DNA from: Oscillospiraceae bacterium
GTDB lineage: Bacteria; Bacillota; Clostridia; Oscillospirales; Oscillospiraceae
Assembly: GCA_017539635.1 (NCBI GenBank)
Contig: JAFYCQ010000045.1
Location: 1-9,623 of the forward strand
Direction of reading: 5' to 3'
Length of the DNA: 9,623 nucleotides
The notes beneath the pieces were generated by a model, which did not search any database, was not told where the DNA came from, and saw only the letters and a program-made list of their open reading frames with translations. Of the stretch, positions 7,601-9,623 are shown piece by piece. A program made the translations under genes and the position numbers. Every line of letters begins with the position of its first letter. Within the stretch, counting starts at the first letter, position 1.

Positions 7601-8662
7601 CTGGGCCACGACGACCCCACCATGATTAAAATGCTGGAGGACATGACGGGCCTGAACGCCAGAAAGATACCCCTGGACGACCCGGAGACCATGGGCATCT
7701 TCAAATCTGTCGGCCCCATAGGGCTTACCGACGACGACCCCATAATCGGCAGCACCGGCACCATAGGCATACCGGAGTTCGGCACCGGCTTTACCCGCCA
7801 GATGCTGGTGGACACAAAGCCGGAAAAGTTCAACACTCTGGTGAGATTGTCCGGCTTTTCCCACGGCACCGACGTATGGGCGGGCAATATCCGGGACATC
7901 GTGGTGAACAAGGTCGCCACCGTTGACGAGTGCGTGGGCTGCCGCGACGACATCATGCTCTATCTCATAGAAAAGGGCATGGAGCCCAAACGGGCCTTCA
8001 AATTCATGGAGGCGGTAAGAAAGGGCGCCATACACAAGGGAAAGAGCTGGCCGGAGGGTATAGTCGAGGAGATGGAAGGCCTGGGCGTGCCCGAGTGGTA
8101 CATAGAATCCTGCCGCAAGATACAGTATCTGTTCCCCAAGGCCCACGCCGTGGCCTACGTCATGATGGCCTTCCGGATAGCCTGGTTCAAGGTGCACAGG
8201 CCCCTGGAGTTTTACAGCGCCTATTTCTACCGCCGCAGCCGCAAGGACGGCTTTGACGCCGAAATGATGCTGGGGGGCGCCGAGGCGGTAAAGGCGAAGA
8301 TCCGTGAGATCGAGCAGTCCCCGGACGCCACCGCCAAGGAGGAAGGCCTGCTCACCACCTTAGAGGCCTGCTATGAGTTTTATAAACGGGGCTTTGAATT
8401 TCTCCCTGTGGATATTTACAAATCCGACGCCTTTTTGTTCAACATAGAAAACGGGGCGCTGCGCCCGCCCTTCACCGCCGTTTCGGGGCTGGGGGAGGCC
8501 GCGGCCATCGACCTGGCGACCCACAGGAACGACAGGGAATTTGTCTCCCTTGACGACCTGACATCCTGCTGCCAGAAGGTCTCAAAGGCGCATATAGAAC
8601 AGCTCAAAAAGCTCGGAGCTTTCGGGGATCTGCCCGACACGAGCCAGATTTCACTTTTCTGA
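4667..8662 (+). CDS. polC: DNA polymerase III alpha subunit, Gram-positive type, with 3'-5' exonuclease
   Basis: Main replicative DNA polymerase of Bacillota, working with the beta clamp and clamp loader and proofreading its own product. The 1331-residue protein has domains in the family order: a short N-terminal region (1 to about 100), an OB fold (about 118-205), and the first part of the PHP domain with HLHTQMSAMDA (His221, His223) and ITDHG (Asp254). An inserted DEDD exonuclease spans about 303-462 (Asp307, Glu309, Asp392, His445, Asp450). The rest of PHP follows, with ATCDVHFLD, then the polymerase core. In the core lie GSRGSVGSS (770-778), a zinc knuckle (Cys798, 801, 823, 826), catalytic Asp852 and Asp854 in PDIDLNFSGEYQ, and Asp977 in LDELGHDDPT. 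The C-terminus ends in QISLF, a beta-clamp binding motif like the QLSLF end of B. subtilis PolC. Against about 1437 residues in B. subtilis, most of the shortfall is at the N-terminus. All catalytic residues I looked for are present. Confidence 0.98.
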   Translation: MPPKDSVAFFDMFDCCAEDGSLRAVLEKALVYDVTVDKKNRRMRLRLGLPERAAPAALRVTEEAIARDFGLAAVKITPVYPEASPGKKAEKKEAGGKVILGRGFKEKPTLLKDVTLESGRIAVTGEVFSCDSREIPKCSAVVLSFDISDGTGSIRVSRFMRDENAKSVADAIKPGMYLSVLGEVGLDRYYKDITLDPKSIVEVKKEERQDTFPEGRRVELHLHTQMSAMDALTDTKAVVKRAIAWGHPAIAITDHGVCQSFPDAMHAAGDKIKILYGVEGYYVNDVDDRLTSCGLTGKLPEEFAAFDIETTGLDPVRDRITEIGAVIVKDGEETDRFTTFVDPGMHIPPNITQLTGISDEDVKGAPSQEEALRQLFDFVGDRPLAAHNATFDTAFLWETAQRHGIEYEMRWIDTLTFAQGMVPQLKNHRLDTVSDALALPQFNHHRASDDALAAGRILDVLLKKAKSSGVEDYESLENYIRGRRREAASKKRSRPKHIILLAKTQAGIKNLYKIVTKSHLEHFRRYPTMPKSVISEHREGLLIGSACEAGEIFGLISDHRSRLEQRRLGEFYDYFEIQPLCNNSFMLTGERPRASSEEELRDFNRRVLELGDELGKPTVATCDVHFLDPEQEIFRRVLLTAKEFDDADRDLPLYFRTTDEMLKEFEYLGRERAFEVVVKNTNLIADMCDTVSPLPPAGRLYPPKIENSAQQLKDLVYGRMHELYGEKPPAIITDRIETELEAILGRGYDVIYMSAQKLVADSLAHGYLVGSRGSVGSSLVAYMSGITEVNSLPAHYRCPKCRHTDFESGAGYGCGADMPDKNCPVCGEKYAKEGFDIPFETFLGFGGDKVPDIDLNFSGEYQANAHKYTNKLFGSDHVFRAGTIGTIAENTAHGYVKKYLEKHGLTVSKAEENRLASGLVGVKRTTGQHPGGLVVIPQDMEICDFCPAQHPADKSDSDIVTTHFEYHCMEDNLLKLDELGHDDPTMIKMLEDMTGLNARKIPLDDPETMGIFKSVGPIGLTDDDPIIGSTGTIGIPEFGTGFTRQMLVDTKPEKFNTLVRLSGFSHGTDVWAGNIRDIVVNKVATVDECVGCRDDIMLYLIEKGMEPKRAFKFMEAVRKGAIHKGKSWPEGIVEEMEGLGVPEWYIESCRKIQYLFPKAHAVAYVMMAFRIAWFKVHRPLEFYSAYFYRRSRKDGFDAEMMLGGAEAVKAKIREIEQSPDATAKEEGLLTTLEACYEFYKRGFEFLPVDIYKSDAFLFNIENGALRPPFTAVSGLGEAAAIDLATHRNDREFVSLDDLTSCCQKVSKAHIEQLKKLGAFGDLPDTSQISLF

Positions 8663-8663
8663 G

Positions 8664-8669
8664 AGGAGG
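8664..8669 (+). promoter_or_regulatory. Ribosome binding site of the kinase-like gene
   Basis: A perfect AGGAGG lies six bases before the ATG at 8676 and directly after the polC stop. It is the strongest Shine-Dalgarno in the window. It fixes the start and argues that the downstream gene is, or recently was, expressed as part of the polC transcript. Confidence 0.8.
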
Positions 8670-8675
8670 CGGGAC

Positions 8676-9623
<948 letters not shown>

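Overview
The window reads as a slice of a chromosomal housekeeping operon from a fairly GC-rich member of the Clostridia (Bacillota). Three things point there. A Gram-positive-type PolC replicase carries its proofreading exonuclease inserted in the PHP domain. The gene order uppS-cdsA-dxr-rseP-ispG-polC is the classic Bacillota/Clostridia arrangement. Sequence blocks in PolC resemble clostridial rather than bacillar versions. I cannot name a genus; a gut Oscillospiraceae-like lineage would fit but is a guess.

Layout: all seven genes are on the + strand with almost no intergenic DNA. The 3' part of uppS (1-588) overlaps cdsA (585-1394) by ATGA, and cdsA overlaps dxr (1391-2530) in the same way. 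rseP (2541-3602), ispG (3609-4649), polC (4667-8662) and a protein-kinase-like gene (8676 to past the window end) follow with gaps of 6-17 bases. I see no terminator, RNA gene, mobile element or CRISPR array, and no promoter I could defend. There is no gene-free stretch over 300 bases; the longest gap is 17 bases.

How the genes fit together: Dxr and IspG are two steps of the MEP isoprenoid pathway. UppS uses its products to build undecaprenyl diphosphate, the carrier lipid for peptidoglycan. CdsA makes CDP-diacylglycerol for phospholipids. RseP is an intramembrane protease that usually serves envelope signalling. PolC replicates the chromosome. The cluster thus joins envelope lipid supply with DNA replication.

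The unusual part is the last gene. It has a clear Hanks-type kinase fold, but the HRD catalytic Asp is Gly (HGG) and DFG is DFA, so it looks like a pseudokinase. Its frame is broken by what looks like one extra T near 9317-9319. In the restored frame the kinase C-lobe continues into a Pro/Glu repeat tract that runs off the window. Apart from this gene the region is ordinary, and I see no convincing undescribed multi-gene system.
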